The notes under the pieces were generated by a model. The model made no database searches, was not told the DNA's origin, and was given only the letters and a program-made list of their open reading frames with translations. Shown one piece after another: positions 16,679-26,100 of a stretch of DNA of 39,210 nucleotides. The position numbers and the translations under genes were made by a program. Location of the stretch: the NCBI GenBank assembly GCA_036825655.1, contig DAISXU010000007.1, positions 1-39,210 on the forward strand, written 5' to 3'. The number at the start of each line of letters is the position of its first letter. The stretch's first letter is position 1. This DNA comes from JALQTD01 sp036825655 (GTDB taxonomy: Bacteria; Bacteroidota; Bacteroidia; Flavobacteriales_D; Sanyastnellaceae).

Positions 16679-17374
16679 ATGCCCAGCTCCTCTCGATTTG
16701 CCGTTTTTGGTGTTGGTCGATACGGTCAACAAATCGCTCTCGCCCTCTCTGCGAAGGGCGCAGAAGTCATTGCCTTTGACTGCGATAGCAACAAAACAGA
16801 GCGCCTGAAGGATGAAATCGCCTTGGCGGTCACACTCGATTCTACGGACAAGCGCGCGCTCCAAGCACAAAAAGTTCAGGACATGGATGCCGCCGTGGTA
16901 GCCATCGGTGAAAACTTTGAAGCGACCGTATTGACGGCCTTGAATCTGCTGGACCTCGGTGTAAAGCGGGTCATCGTTCGAGCCAATGACGACAACCAAG
17001 AGCGAATTCTGGCGAGCTTGGGCATTCAAGAAATCTTAAGCCCTGAAAGCGAGGTTGCCAACGTCGTATCCGAACGCTTGATCCACCCCAACATCCGAGG
17101 ATTTCTTCAGTTGCCCGATGATTATGAAATTGCCGAGATTCGAGCCCCTGAGAATTGCGTAGGTCGCACCTTGGGCAGCGTGGACTTGACTTCTCGTTAT
17201 GATTTGAGGCTCATTACCATCCGACGAGTCACCCATCAAACGGAAGAAGAAGGTGGCGATGTTGAGCACATCATCGGTGTTCCTCGCGCGGACACCACGC
17301 TTGAATCCACCGACACTTTGGTGGTGTTTGGAACACTGAGTTCAGTAAAGCGATTCCTTGAAGTGAATTCGTAA
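16679..17374 (+). CDS. TrkA/KtrA-type RCK potassium-channel regulatory protein
   Basis: The 231-residue protein has an N-terminal Rossmann RCK domain with the nucleotide-binding motif VFGVGRYGQQIA and the acidic FDCD after beta-2. It then has the family pattern ...DSTD...DAAVVAIGENFEATVLTAL...VIVRA. Residues 135-231 form a TrkA-C-type ligand domain. Such proteins sit in the cytoplasm and gate a membrane subunit (KtrB or TrkH) in response to nucleotides. The partner is usually adjacent, but here the neighbours are kynureninase and a convergent T9SS gene, so the membrane subunit must be elsewhere. It lies three bases after kynU, so co-transcription is likely. Its stop is three bases from the convergent gene's stop, with no terminator between. 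Confidence 0.92.
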   Translation: MPSSSRFAVFGVGRYGQQIALALSAKGAEVIAFDCDSNKTERLKDEIALAVTLDSTDKRALQAQKVQDMDAAVVAIGENFEATVLTALNLLDLGVKRVIVRANDDNQERILASLGIQEILSPESEVANVVSERLIHPNIRGFLQLPDDYEIAEIRAPENCVGRTLGSVDLTSRYDLRLITIRRVTHQTEEEGGDVEHIIGVPRADTTLESTDTLVVFGTLSSVKRFLEVNS

Positions 17375-17377
17375 AGC

Positions 17378-18928
17378 CTAGCGAAGTACTGAAATCGATC
17401 CTTCTGCTGATTGCCAAAAGCTCAGTGTCCCGAAAGGGTCAATCCAATAGCGGTAACGTGCTCGCCAAATGTACTGGCCATCGGCCGTGTAATAGCGACC
17501 TCCTGGTCCTGAACCGTGCCAATAATCGCCCAGCTCTGTGGCCCTCCACACTTCATTGCCCCACCGGTCATAGATGATCAATTCCAGGTCAACGATGTTC
17601 CTTCCCTCGATGACCAGCACTTCGTTCATGCCATCTCCATCGGGCGAAAACGCATTGGGAACCCACAACAAAGGCATGCTGCAAAAGTCTTGGATCCACG
17701 TCCCGCGTTGGGTGATGCAGCCAATGCTATTGGTCACCTCCACTTCGTAATAACCCGGTTCGGAGACCACCTGAATGTTCGAGCCATTGCCGGTGTTCCA
17801 TTCGTAGCCGCTGAATCCCCCTGGAACACTCAATGTATACACCGCATCGGGGAAATCCTCAAAACACAGTGCCGTGTCGCCCGGTAAATCCAAAACAGGA
17901 CTAGGAAGCGCATCCAACACGACAGTAGCCTCCGTAGAACAACCACCTGCGTCCGTCACCGAAACTTGAACCTCCCCGGTGTTGTAAGCCCAAACTGATG
18001 CTCCATTCTCGCCCGATGACCAATCAAAGATGAACGGGCCGGTCGCATCGTCGGCGGGTGTAGCATCCAATATGGTGCCCCCCGAGGAACAAAATGTCAC
18101 TTCTTCAGGCAAGTCCAAAACCGGTCCATCGGAAAAAATCACATTGATCTCATCCTCTGCCTCGCAGCCATCCGCCGTGGTAATGGTTAACCCAACGGAT
18201 GCCGAACTCGTCAACGTGAGCTCCGGTCCATTTCCCCCTGGAATGCTCCATTCATGGTCAACGGTAGCGGTGTACCCCGACTGCAGAACGACCTCCTCTC
18301 CACTGCAGGCCACCACATCTGGGCCTAAGTCCAAGACAGGCTGTACCGATGCGATTTCGACAAAATCATATGCAGCGCATTCCGTATCGAGCCCACCAGG
18401 CACCCACACACCCGAAAGCTGGTAAAGCTGATTGACCTCTCCGATCACAATGGGATTGGGAATGGTTGGATCGGACAAGCCCGTGGATGGAGACCATGTC
18501 CATAACAATCCAGAAGGCGCATCCGTCGTGGCGGACAGTTGCAACCCGTCCGTACTGCATGCCAAAACATCCAGTCCAGCATCCACTGTAAATGCAGGGT
18601 AAACATCTATGGTGATGAGCAAATACAAATCGTCTCCGTCCGGTGCAATGGCAGTGCAATTGATTGTCACCGTCTCCGTGGGGGTAAAACTGACCGATTG
18701 GGTCGTGTTGTCTGCGAACAATTCTGCTGGGCTCCACGTAAACTCCCAATCGGCTGGATTGGAATCCGAAGGGTCATCGTACCACCCCGTCACGTTCACG
18801 TACATGTTCACCTCAGCACCAGCGCAAATGTCATCGTCACTCGTAGCAATGTACTGGGCGACCGCAGCCGGCCCAGCGAGCAGCAGCAGTAGGCAAAGAC
18901 TGAACGTGTATTTGAGGCAGAACATCAT
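17378..18928 (-). CDS. secreted protein with gliding-motility-type (T9SS type B) C-terminal domain
   Basis: The 516-residue product starts at 18928 with signal peptide MMFCLKYTFSLCLLLLLAGP, cleaved after AVAQ; the ATG three bases later is equally possible. It contains several Ig/PKD-like repeats, each ending near a paired-Cys unit (for example LDLGPDVVACSGEEVVLQSG and LDLPEEVTFCSSGG). The C-terminus runs LLWVPNAFSPDGDGMNEVL, LIIYDRWGNEVWRA, DGQYIWRARY to SISVLR. That is the CHU_C or type B sorting domain, used for T9SS export of adhesins such as SprB-like proteins. A surface adhesin is the likely role. It begins two bases after the stop of the Ig-like lipoprotein, so the two are probably co-expressed. 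Confidence 0.88.
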   Translation of the reverse strand: MMFCLKYTFSLCLLLLLAGPAAVAQYIATSDDDICAGAEVNMYVNVTGWYDDPSDSNPADWEFTWSPAELFADNTTQSVSFTPTETVTINCTAIAPDGDDLYLLITIDVYPAFTVDAGLDVLACSTDGLQLSATTDAPSGLLWTWSPSTGLSDPTIPNPIVIGEVNQLYQLSGVWVPGGLDTECAAYDFVEIASVQPVLDLGPDVVACSGEEVVLQSGYTATVDHEWSIPGGNGPELTLTSSASVGLTITTADGCEAEDEINVIFSDGPVLDLPEEVTFCSSGGTILDATPADDATGPFIFDWSSGENGASVWAYNTGEVQVSVTDAGGCSTEATVVLDALPSPVLDLPGDTALCFEDFPDAVYTLSVPGGFSGYEWNTGNGSNIQVVSEPGYYEVEVTNSIGCITQRGTWIQDFCSMPLLWVPNAFSPDGDGMNEVLVIEGRNIVDLELIIYDRWGNEVWRATELGDYWHGSGPGGRYYTADGQYIWRARYRYWIDPFGTLSFWQSAEGSISVLR

Positions 18929-18930
18929 CT

Positions 18931-20532
18931 TCAATACTCCAATTTCGGGAATTTGGTTGTTTCTACCTCCCAAATCCAGTCTAAAGTCCAATTCGACCTG
19001 AGATCCAAGCCGCCTTTCGCTTTCAGGCGAACGTCCCCTTGTCGCCAAGCATCGACATCAACCTCATGAAAGCCCTCCCCACTCCATCGATCGGATTCCC
19101 AAATCAAATCAACCGCTCCAGGAAGGAGGTCCTTGACGAGCCATTCAATGGAATCTCCTGCCAACAATGCGCGTTGATCGAGCGTTCTTCCTTGAGCGTC
19201 CAACAGTGACAACCGCCCTGATTCTTGAGAGCCAAAAGCCGAAATCATCAACTCGGACAGGTGATCATGAGGCCAAGTTCTCCATTTGTATCCCATTGAA
19301 TCCGAAACTGCATCGCCCATGAAGCTCAATGCTCCGGGGATTAATAACAACTCAAATGCCTGATTCGGTTCTTCTGGAAGATGCACCTGCACCTCAAAAG
19401 GTGAACGGAGAACAACGGAGTCAATGGGGCATGACACGCTGTCGTTCCAAGCGTTCCATTTTGAAACATCAAGGGCCTGGACGGGTTGCTCAAACCTCAA
19501 TGCCCTCGATCCTCCCGAGACCAGTTTTCCCCGAGGGCCCTCCACAGCAACTCGTGAGCGAATGGCTTTGGAATCCCGAATCAACAGCGTATCAGAACCT
19601 CCCTCATCCTCCGAACTCCACTTCCAGATTAACGTGTCCATCGATGCATCTGCACCCCAAATCCAAACGCTGTCTTCGTCCACAATCCAATCGAAATCAA
19701 CACCGTCCTTCACCTCCCAGGCCTCGTGCTTTAGGTCTTCTGGACCGTGCCATTCTGCCGCGATGAGGCCTGTAGCATCACGGAGGGGCCGACCGGCATA
19801 AATGGATGATTTCGCCGGTGTTGGAAACAGCACCACCTTGCTTTCAATAGAATCCCCTGAGTTCCAACGAGGTCCCCACCCCACAGCCTCTCCATCGTCC
19901 CATGCCCAATTCTTATTCACGTCATCGATAGCTAAAGGCCAATAAACGCCTGGTGCAATGAAATCAACCTCGAAAATTCCCTGCTCATTCGTCACCCCTA
20001 CATACCTCGGCCGAGCACCATTTCTCAGTGAATCCAATGCCCAACTCCCCGGGTACAAGAGCACTCGGATGCCTGAAGCAGGTTCTGCAAAGTCTCGATG
20101 AATCACATTTCCTTTCCAAGTCAATGTATCAATTTTGGGGCCTGTAGAAGCAGCCCAAACACCCCCTACCAAGGGATTGCCTTCATGCAGGTCTACCACT
20201 GACTCACCCAAATCCAATACAACGGTCATCCCCGAGTCAAGGGGGACATGGGTCCAATCTACTTCGAGGGTTTTTCCCCTCAACCGGTAAGCAGGCAACT
20301 GAGAAACGGGAGGTGAAATCAACCATTGTTCCCGAACATTCTTTACTTGAACGTATTCATCAAAGGTCATCCGAACCACGCCTCCAGTCCAATTTACCGT
20401 TCCTGGCGCAGGCACTACCTCCAAAACCTGAGGGGGAGTTTCATCCACTGGACCGCCCGTCGGAGCGGCCACCTGAGCGCATCCGTAGGCGAACAATGCA
20501 AGCGCGACAAAGAGGCCTTTCAAACGCTCCAT
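18931..20532 (-). CDS. Ig-like domain lipoprotein
   Basis: The 533-residue product starts at 20532 (MERLKGLFVALALFAYGC), with a lipobox FAYGC, so it should be a lipid-anchored protein of the envelope. After AAPTGGPVDETPPQVLEVVP, the sequence resembles the Bacteroidota family with an N-terminal bacterial Ig-like (Big_5-like) domain, typically written ...SPTGGPKDTTPP.... A carboxypeptidase-regulatory-like segment follows (IFEVDFIAPGVYWPLAIDDVNKN), then long beta-rich stretches. Family function is unknown. The open frame extends upstream to 20694 in a composition unlike protein, so the inner start was chosen. The first 13 bases overlap the end of the sulfoxide reductase gene. Confidence 0.82.
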   Translation of the reverse strand: MERLKGLFVALALFAYGCAQVAAPTGGPVDETPPQVLEVVPAPGTVNWTGGVVRMTFDEYVQVKNVREQWLISPPVSQLPAYRLRGKTLEVDWTHVPLDSGMTVVLDLGESVVDLHEGNPLVGGVWAASTGPKIDTLTWKGNVIHRDFAEPASGIRVLLYPGSWALDSLRNGARPRYVGVTNEQGIFEVDFIAPGVYWPLAIDDVNKNWAWDDGEAVGWGPRWNSGDSIESKVVLFPTPAKSSIYAGRPLRDATGLIAAEWHGPEDLKHEAWEVKDGVDFDWIVDEDSVWIWGADASMDTLIWKWSSEDEGGSDTLLIRDSKAIRSRVAVEGPRGKLVSGGSRALRFEQPVQALDVSKWNAWNDSVSCPIDSVVLRSPFEVQVHLPEEPNQAFELLLIPGALSFMGDAVSDSMGYKWRTWPHDHLSELMISAFGSQESGRLSLLDAQGRTLDQRALLAGDSIEWLVKDLLPGAVDLIWESDRWSGEGFHEVDVDAWRQGDVRLKAKGGLDLRSNWTLDWIWEVETTKFPKLEY

Positions 20533-21023
20533 TGGCTCCAATTCGTGGCTACTAGATCTGAAACCGCCTGCAACCCTTCGACATCCGCATCTGCAAAGCC
20601 TGATTCTACGATGGAGTCCACATCCAAAACGGCCACCACCTCCCCTGCCACAACCACAGGAACGACCACTTCCGAGCGAGTCGCAGCACTGCACGCGACA
20701 TGCCCCGGGAAAAGTTCAACATCAGGTACCACATGGGTGGTCCCTTTGTCCCACGCCGCAGCACAAACTCCTTTGCCATGTTGCAACCGGGTGCAAGCAA
20801 CCGGTCCTTGAAAAGGTCCTAGCACCAGCTCATCGCGATCAACATCGACCACATAAAAACCAACCCAGTGCCATTGAAACGTCTGAAAAACCGCCGCCGA
20901 TAGATTGGCCAAGTTGGCGCACCGGCTTGGCTCTCCTTCAATCAAAGCGCGAAGCTGTGGCAGCAATGCAAACCACCGAGCGGTGGCATCTGCCTCTAAC
21001 GGGATGGTGATGGAATCTGCCAT
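20520..21023 (-). CDS. msrC: free methionine-(R)-sulfoxide reductase, GAF-fold
   Basis: The 167-residue GAF-domain protein matches fRMsr, which reduces free methionine-R-sulfoxide in the cytoplasm. The three catalytic-site cysteines are present at Cys77 (GPVACTRL), Cys87 (GKGVCAAAW) and Cys111 (HVACSAATRSEVVVP). Their spacing, 10 and 24 residues, equals that of Cys84, Cys94 and Cys118 in the E. coli enzyme (YebR). VAVLDVDS near the C-terminus is also conserved. It has its own promoter in the end of comF: TATCTTTG four bases before its ATG. It lies between comF and an envelope lipoprotein gene, whose start it overlaps. Confidence 0.93.
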   Translation of the reverse strand: MADSITIPLEADATARWFALLPQLRALIEGEPSRCANLANLSAAVFQTFQWHWVGFYVVDVDRDELVLGPFQGPVACTRLQHGKGVCAAAWDKGTTHVVPDVELFPGHVACSAATRSEVVVPVVVAGEVVAVLDVDSIVESGFADADVEGLQAVSDLVATNWSQWSV

Positions 21024-21027
21024 GCCG

Positions 21028-21056
21028 CAAAGATACCGCCATCATGCCAACGCCAA
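21028..21056 (-). promoter_or_regulatory. Bacteroidetes-type promoter for msrC
   Basis: The minus strand has TTG at 21056-21054, an 18-base spacer and TATCTTTG at 21035-21028. Four bases separate the box from the ATG, so the mRNA should be leaderless. The upstream element lies inside the last codons of comF. Confidence 0.75.
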
Positions 21057-21710
21057 CACAACAGCACCCGCAACCGACCATCCCTGGTCTTCAAGGGCCG
21101 CGGTGCAAGCACGGAGGGTTGCTCCAGTCGTCAAAACATCGTCTACCAAATAAATCGAATGCCCTGGGAATGCGTTTGGTGTGAAAGGATGAGCCAGAAA
21201 CGTCAACGCCAAATGTTGTTGCCGGTCTTTTCGACCACTCTGCGTCAAAGACACTTGATGCATCGCCCTTCGAAGGATGTCGCTTCTCACCGCAACCCCC
21301 CAAACATCCCCAACGCCTTGTGCAATCCAATGGGCTTGATTGTACCCCCGTTTCCAGGCCCTGCGCCAATGAAGCGGCACGGGGACCAACAAAACAGGGT
21401 GCGAAGGAGGGTCGTTCCCGGAGGCCACCCATTGCCCGCCTGCCCTGGCAAGCCAGCGGTTTCCGCCGTATTTCATTTCATGGACAAGCGAATGCAGTTC
21501 TGGCGCGCCCTTCAAACGAAAACCCAAAACACCCCGCATGCCATAGACCCGTCCTCGAAAAAGAACATTTCCCGGAAAACCTCGCAAGTCGGGCCATCCC
21601 AGCATGCACGACCAACAAAACCCCAACGGCCAATCCTGCCCATCCGCGCGCACTTGGCAACCCTTGCACCAACGCGGAAAAATCCAATCCATCACAAGCA
21701 ACCAATTCAT
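21042..21710 (-). CDS. comF: ComF-family phosphoribosyltransferase-like protein
   Basis: The 222-residue protein starts at 21710 (MNWLLVMDWIFPRWCKGC). Its N-terminal CxxC pairs (WCKGC and FCWSC) form the zinc-ribbon-like part of ComF. The C-terminal type I phosphoribosyltransferase domain has the motif IYLVDDVLTTGATLRAC. LVPVPLHWRRAWKRGYNQAHWIA is the usual mid-protein signature. ComF is needed for DNA uptake in several bacteria, probably linking incoming single strands to nucleotide metabolism or to the helicase. No other competence genes are nearby. A 16-residue upstream extension to 21758 is possible, but it would run into the divergent DUF72 promoter region. Confidence 0.92.
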   Translation of the reverse strand: MNWLLVMDWIFPRWCKGCQVRADGQDWPLGFCWSCMLGWPDLRGFPGNVLFRGRVYGMRGVLGFRLKGAPELHSLVHEMKYGGNRWLARAGGQWVASGNDPPSHPVLLVPVPLHWRRAWKRGYNQAHWIAQGVGDVWGVAVRSDILRRAMHQVSLTQSGRKDRQQHLALTFLAHPFTPNAFPGHSIYLVDDVLTTGATLRACTAALEDQGWSVAGAVVLALA

Positions 21711-21748
21711 AGGACAAAGCAGCCCCATTTGCAGGAGGAATCCACTCC

Positions 21749-21776
21749 TTGTCCACAAGCGAAGGCCCTAACTTTA
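21749..21776 (+). promoter_or_regulatory. promoter for the DUF72 gene
   Basis: TTG at 21749-21751 is followed after 17 bases by TAACTTTA at 21769-21776, one mismatch from TAnnTTTG. The ATG is six bases downstream, which again suggests almost no leader. Confidence 0.55.
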
Positions 21777-21782
21777 CCCGCG

Positions 21783-22676
21783 ATGAAATTTGGAAAACTC
21801 GCTCACCTCGATGGGCTGCCCTTGGATGCATTCGAATTGCCAGAAGACGCTCAAGTCACGCAACGAATCTTGCGCCACGAAGCACGGCCCTTGAACGTGC
21901 GATGTGGTGGAACCATGTGGACAATTCGAGGATGGCGGGGCAAAGTCTACCCTCAAGGAATGCCCCAACGCCTATGGCCAGAGGCCTACGGCCAGTCCTT
22001 TGGCACCCTTGAATTCAACGCGACCCATTACCGCATTTACGAGCCAGAACGCATGGCGGATTGGGCGAATGGCATGCCCGATTCTTTCCGGTTTTGTCCG
22101 AAATTCCCTCAACTGATTACGCACTTCAGGCGTTTTGCAAATTGCGAAGGCCCGACGGCGGATTTCTTGGACGGATTGTTGGCATTGGGCCAGCGATTAG
22201 GGCCAACTTTCGTTCAACTCCCACCGCACTTTGGACCCAAAAAGGCCGATGCATTGATCAACTACCTCGAGCAATGGCCGCGAGAGCTAAAATTGGCAGT
22301 GGAATTTCGACATCCCGATTGGTTTACCGCTGACCCAGAAGCTGAACGCACCTGGCTGGCCTTAGAAGAGTTAGGGATGGGAGCCGTCATCAGCGACACC
22401 TTGGGACGGAGGGATGCCGTGCACATGCGGGTAACTGCACCTTTCGTGCTGATTCGATGGGGGGGGTACGATGGGCATCCATCGGACAAGAAGCGACTTA
22501 ATGATTGGGCCAAACGGTTGAAAAGTTGGTTTGATTCAGGTTTGGAAGAAGCTCATTTTCTCGTGCACCAACCCGACAGCCTTTCCACGCCCGAAACATG
22601 CGCGCTTTTCTCTGAATTGATGGAAGAATGCAGTGGACACCGGCCACTCGCTCCAGCGATTCTACCCTTTGGCTGA
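21783..22676 (+). CDS. DUF72 family TIM-barrel-like protein
   Basis: This is a 297-residue DUF72 (YecE-like) protein. Visible family motifs are CGGTMWTIRGWRGKVYP near residue 40, LEFNATHYRIYEP, FRFCPKFPQ and LAVEFRHPDW, with the C-terminal WGGYDG region. The family is widespread, has a TIM-barrel fold and no firmly established reaction. I chose ATG 21783, because the open frame upstream to 21159 runs antisense through comF and is not protein-like. Its last 15 bases overlap the end of the convergent DUF1569-like gene. Confidence 0.88.
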   Translation: MKFGKLAHLDGLPLDAFELPEDAQVTQRILRHEARPLNVRCGGTMWTIRGWRGKVYPQGMPQRLWPEAYGQSFGTLEFNATHYRIYEPERMADWANGMPDSFRFCPKFPQLITHFRRFANCEGPTADFLDGLLALGQRLGPTFVQLPPHFGPKKADALINYLEQWPRELKLAVEFRHPDWFTADPEAERTWLALEELGMGAVISDTLGRRDAVHMRVTAPFVLIRWGGYDGHPSDKKRLNDWAKRLKSWFDSGLEEAHFLVHQPDSLSTPETCALFSELMEECSGHRPLAPAILPFG

Positions 22677-23132
22677 GAGCAACCCAAATTGATTAAAATG
22701 GTGCGCTGCGTGGTGCCGCACCAGCCCCTTCACGTCCTCCGCATTCATCATGCCGTAGACCGGGTGATGGTAGTCCCCTTGCAGAGATTCGATTTGGTCC
22801 AAAAGAATTCCGAATTGCCGCAATTCATCCTTCCATTCACATGGAGCGGTCGGACCCACAGCCAAGACGGGCGCAGTGGAGAGGTTTTTGGGCGTGGAGA
22901 ACGGTGATTTCCTCACCACCCGATGCAAGAACACCTTCCCCAAGTACCGTGCGAGGAACCCCGTCATCCCCCCCATAGTCAATTGACCAAGGTAGAGTTG
23001 CATGAACCGGTTGACGTGCGCCACCATTCGAGGCGCATTGAGCTTGCCCCAGCGAGGTGCCTGGTCTTGATCCAAAGCCGCCAAAGCCGCCTTTAACTGA
23101 TCCGCACTTGGTGTTTCAGGATGGAATTCCAT
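22662..23132 (-). CDS. DUF1569/DinB-like protein
   Basis: The 156-residue protein resembles DUF1569 of the DinB/YfiT-like four-helix superfamily. The motifs are WGKLNAPRMVAHVNRFM at about residues 28-44 and the C-terminal VRHHAAHHFNQFG, a His-rich helix end that binds metal in relatives. HHPVYGMMNAEDV is also typical. DinB-like proteins include thiol-dependent metalloenzymes, but DUF1569 members have no settled function. It starts four bases after the secA stop and is probably read from the same transcript. Confidence 0.75.
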   Translation of the reverse strand: MEFHPETPSADQLKAALAALDQDQAPRWGKLNAPRMVAHVNRFMQLYLGQLTMGGMTGFLARYLGKVFLHRVVRKSPFSTPKNLSTAPVLAVGPTAPCEWKDELRQFGILLDQIESLQGDYHHPVYGMMNAEDVKGLVRHHAAHHFNQFGLLSAKG

Positions 23133-23136
23133 CGAG

Positions 23137-26100
23137 TTATCCGTGGCACTTTTTGTATTTCTTCCCAGAGCCGCATGGGCAAGGATCGTTTGGGAGCACC
23201 TTCTTTTCTACCCGAACAGGAGCCGATTTGGGTGCGGGTGCAGCAGCGGGGCCTCCGCCTTGTTGTTGCTGGGCACGAACGGCGGCAGCGCGGGCGGCAG
23301 CCATGGCTTGTTCTTGCAAATTCTGGACACCTGGCTTCGTGATCTGAACATTGCCCGAAGCAATCACGGGGTCAACGGCCGGACGAGTCGGAGCCTGCTG
23401 TGGGGATGGACCCGTTGGAATCGTGCACTTCATGAGAAATGAAGCTACATCGGCATTCATTTGGCCTACCATCACTTGAAACAGGCGGAAACTTTCCATT
23501 TTGTAGATGACCAAGGGGTCTTTCTGCTCATAACGCGCATTCTGCACATTCGACCGCAAATCATCCATCGTGCGCAGCTGCTCCTTCCAGTACTGGTCAA
23601 TGATGGCCAGCACTACGGCTTTTTCAAGCCCTTCCAGGACACTTCTCCCTTCACTGGCCACACTCTTGGCAATGTTAGCGCCCACCTGAATGGTCTTTCG
23701 GCCATCGGTAAAAGGAACCAAGATGTTCTCAAAATTGTTGGATTCGTCGTTGTGAACGCGCTGAATCACCGGGTGAGCCCTCTGCGAAAGCAAATCAAAT
23801 TTCTCCCGGTAGGTGCGTTCTGCGTGCAAGAAAGTACCCAAGGCCAAATCCGCTGGCGGGGCGGTGCCAAAAGTCCCTTCATCCACCGTAGGCTCTACGC
23901 CAAAGTCCGTCAACAAAGCCAAACGGAATGCTTCGTAGTCTTTGTTGGGCTGGTGATTCAACACGTGCTGCTCGGCCAACTCATAGAACATGTTAGCGAT
24001 GTCGGTGCGGAGGCGCTCGCCGTGCAAAGCGTGCCGGCGGCGCTTGTAAATCACCTCGCGTTGGGCGTTCATGACGTCGTCGTATTCCAACAGGCGCTTG
24101 CGAACTCCAAAGTTGTTTTCCTCGACTTTCTTTTGCGCCCGCTCGATGGACTTGGTGATCATCGAATGTTGAATGACCTCCCCTTCTTGGTGGCCCATCC
24201 GATCCATCATTTTCGCCACACGGTCCGAACTGAACAACCGCATGAGATCGTCTTCCAAGGAGACATAAAACTGCGACGAACCAGGATCTCCCTGCCTTCC
24301 AGAACGGCCTCGCAACTGGCGGTCAACGCGGCGGCTATCGTGGCGCTCGGTACCAATAATCGCCAATCCTCCCGCGTCTTTTACTTCTGGTTTCAACTTG
24401 ATGTCGGTTCCACGACCAGCCATGTTGGTGGCAATTGTCACCGCCCCTGCCTGCCCTGCTCGCGCCACAATCTCTGCCTCGCGCTGGTGCATTTTGGCAT
24501 TCAAAACCTGGTGCTCAATGCTGCGGAGATTCAACATTTTCGAGAGCAATTCGCTGACCTCTACCGTAGTGGTCCCTACGAGAACCGGCCTGCCCGCTTG
24601 GCTGAGCTTCACGACATCGTCGATGATGGCGTTGTACTTCTCGCGCTTGGTCTTGTAGACCAAATCCTGTTCGTCCTTCCGAGCAATCGGTCGATTCGTA
24701 GGAATGACCATGACATCCAATTCATAGATGTCCCACAATTCCCCTGCTTCCGTCTCCGCCGTTCCCGTCATCCCAGACAGCTTGTTGTACATCCGGAAGT
24801 AATTCTGCAAGGTAACTGTGGCATACGTTTGAGTTGCAGCCTCCACCTTGACCGATTCCTTCGCCTCAATGGCCTGATGCAATCCATCCGAGTACCGGCG
24901 ACCGTCCATGATCCGACCCGTCTGCTCATCCACGATCATGACCTTGTTGTTCATGACCACATAATCGACGTCCTTCTCAAACAGCGTGAAGGACTTCAAC
25001 AGCTGGTTCATGGTGTGAATGCGAGCGCTCTTGATGTTGTAGTCCTGCATCAACGCTGACTTCTTCTCAGTGCGTTCCTCTTCCGTGCCTGGCGAAGCAT
25101 CAATGGCGACCAATTCGGTGGCCAAATCCGGCATGGTGAAGAAACTCTCATCCTCCATGTTCCTCGTCAGGTACTCGATGCCCTTCTCCGTCAACTCCAC
25201 TTGCTTGTGCTTCTCGTCGATGACAAAATAGAGTTCCTCATCGGCCTCCGGCATGTGGCGTTTGTTGTCTTGCAGGTAATACCCTTCGGTTTTCAGGAGC
25301 TGTTGTTTGATCCCTTCGTTGCTCAAGAATTTGATCAATGCCTTCGATTTAGGCAATCCGCGGTAGGCCCTGAACAGGGACAAACTGGCAGCGGATTGGT
25401 CATCCTTCGAGGCCCCTTCTGACAGCAACACTTTCTTCGCTTCAGCCAAAAATCCCTGAACCACCTTTTGTTGGATGCTCACCAAGTTCACCACCTTGGG
25501 CTTAAGCTCCTCAAATTCGTGCTGGTCTCCTTTGGGGGTAGGACCCGAAATGATTAGAGGTGTCCTCGCCTCGTCGATCAACACCGAATCCACCTCATCC
25601 ACGATTGCGAAATGATGGGGGCGTTGCACCAACTGATCCGGGCGCTGCGCCATGTTGTCGCGCAGGTAATCAAAACCGAATTCGTTGTTGGTGCCGTAAG
25701 TGATGTCCGCACGGTAAGCTTTCCGCCGCTCTTCGCTGTTGGGCTGGTGCTTATCGATGCAATCCACCGTCATGCCGTGGAATTCAAAAAGCGGCCCCAT
25801 CCACTCGGAGTCACGTCGGCTAAGATAATCGTTCACTGTCACCAGGTGGACCCCCCTTCCAGCGAGGGCATTCAAGAAAACCGGAAGCGTCGCCACCAAA
25901 GTCTTTCCTTCACCCGTTTGCATTTCTGCCACTTTGCCTCGGTGCAAAGCAATGCCTCCGATTAGCTGGACATCGTAATGGACCATGTTCCATTCAACCT
26001 CAGCACCCGCTGCATTCCAAGAGTTGCTCCAAATCGCCTGGTCGCCATCTACCGTGATGCTATCCCGACGAGCTGCTAATTCTCGGTCCATTTCAGTAGC

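Noticed and set aside
23461..25059. 532-residue plus-strand open frame opposite secA
   Set aside because: It lies wholly antisense to a clear SecA protein and its translation has no recognisable domain.
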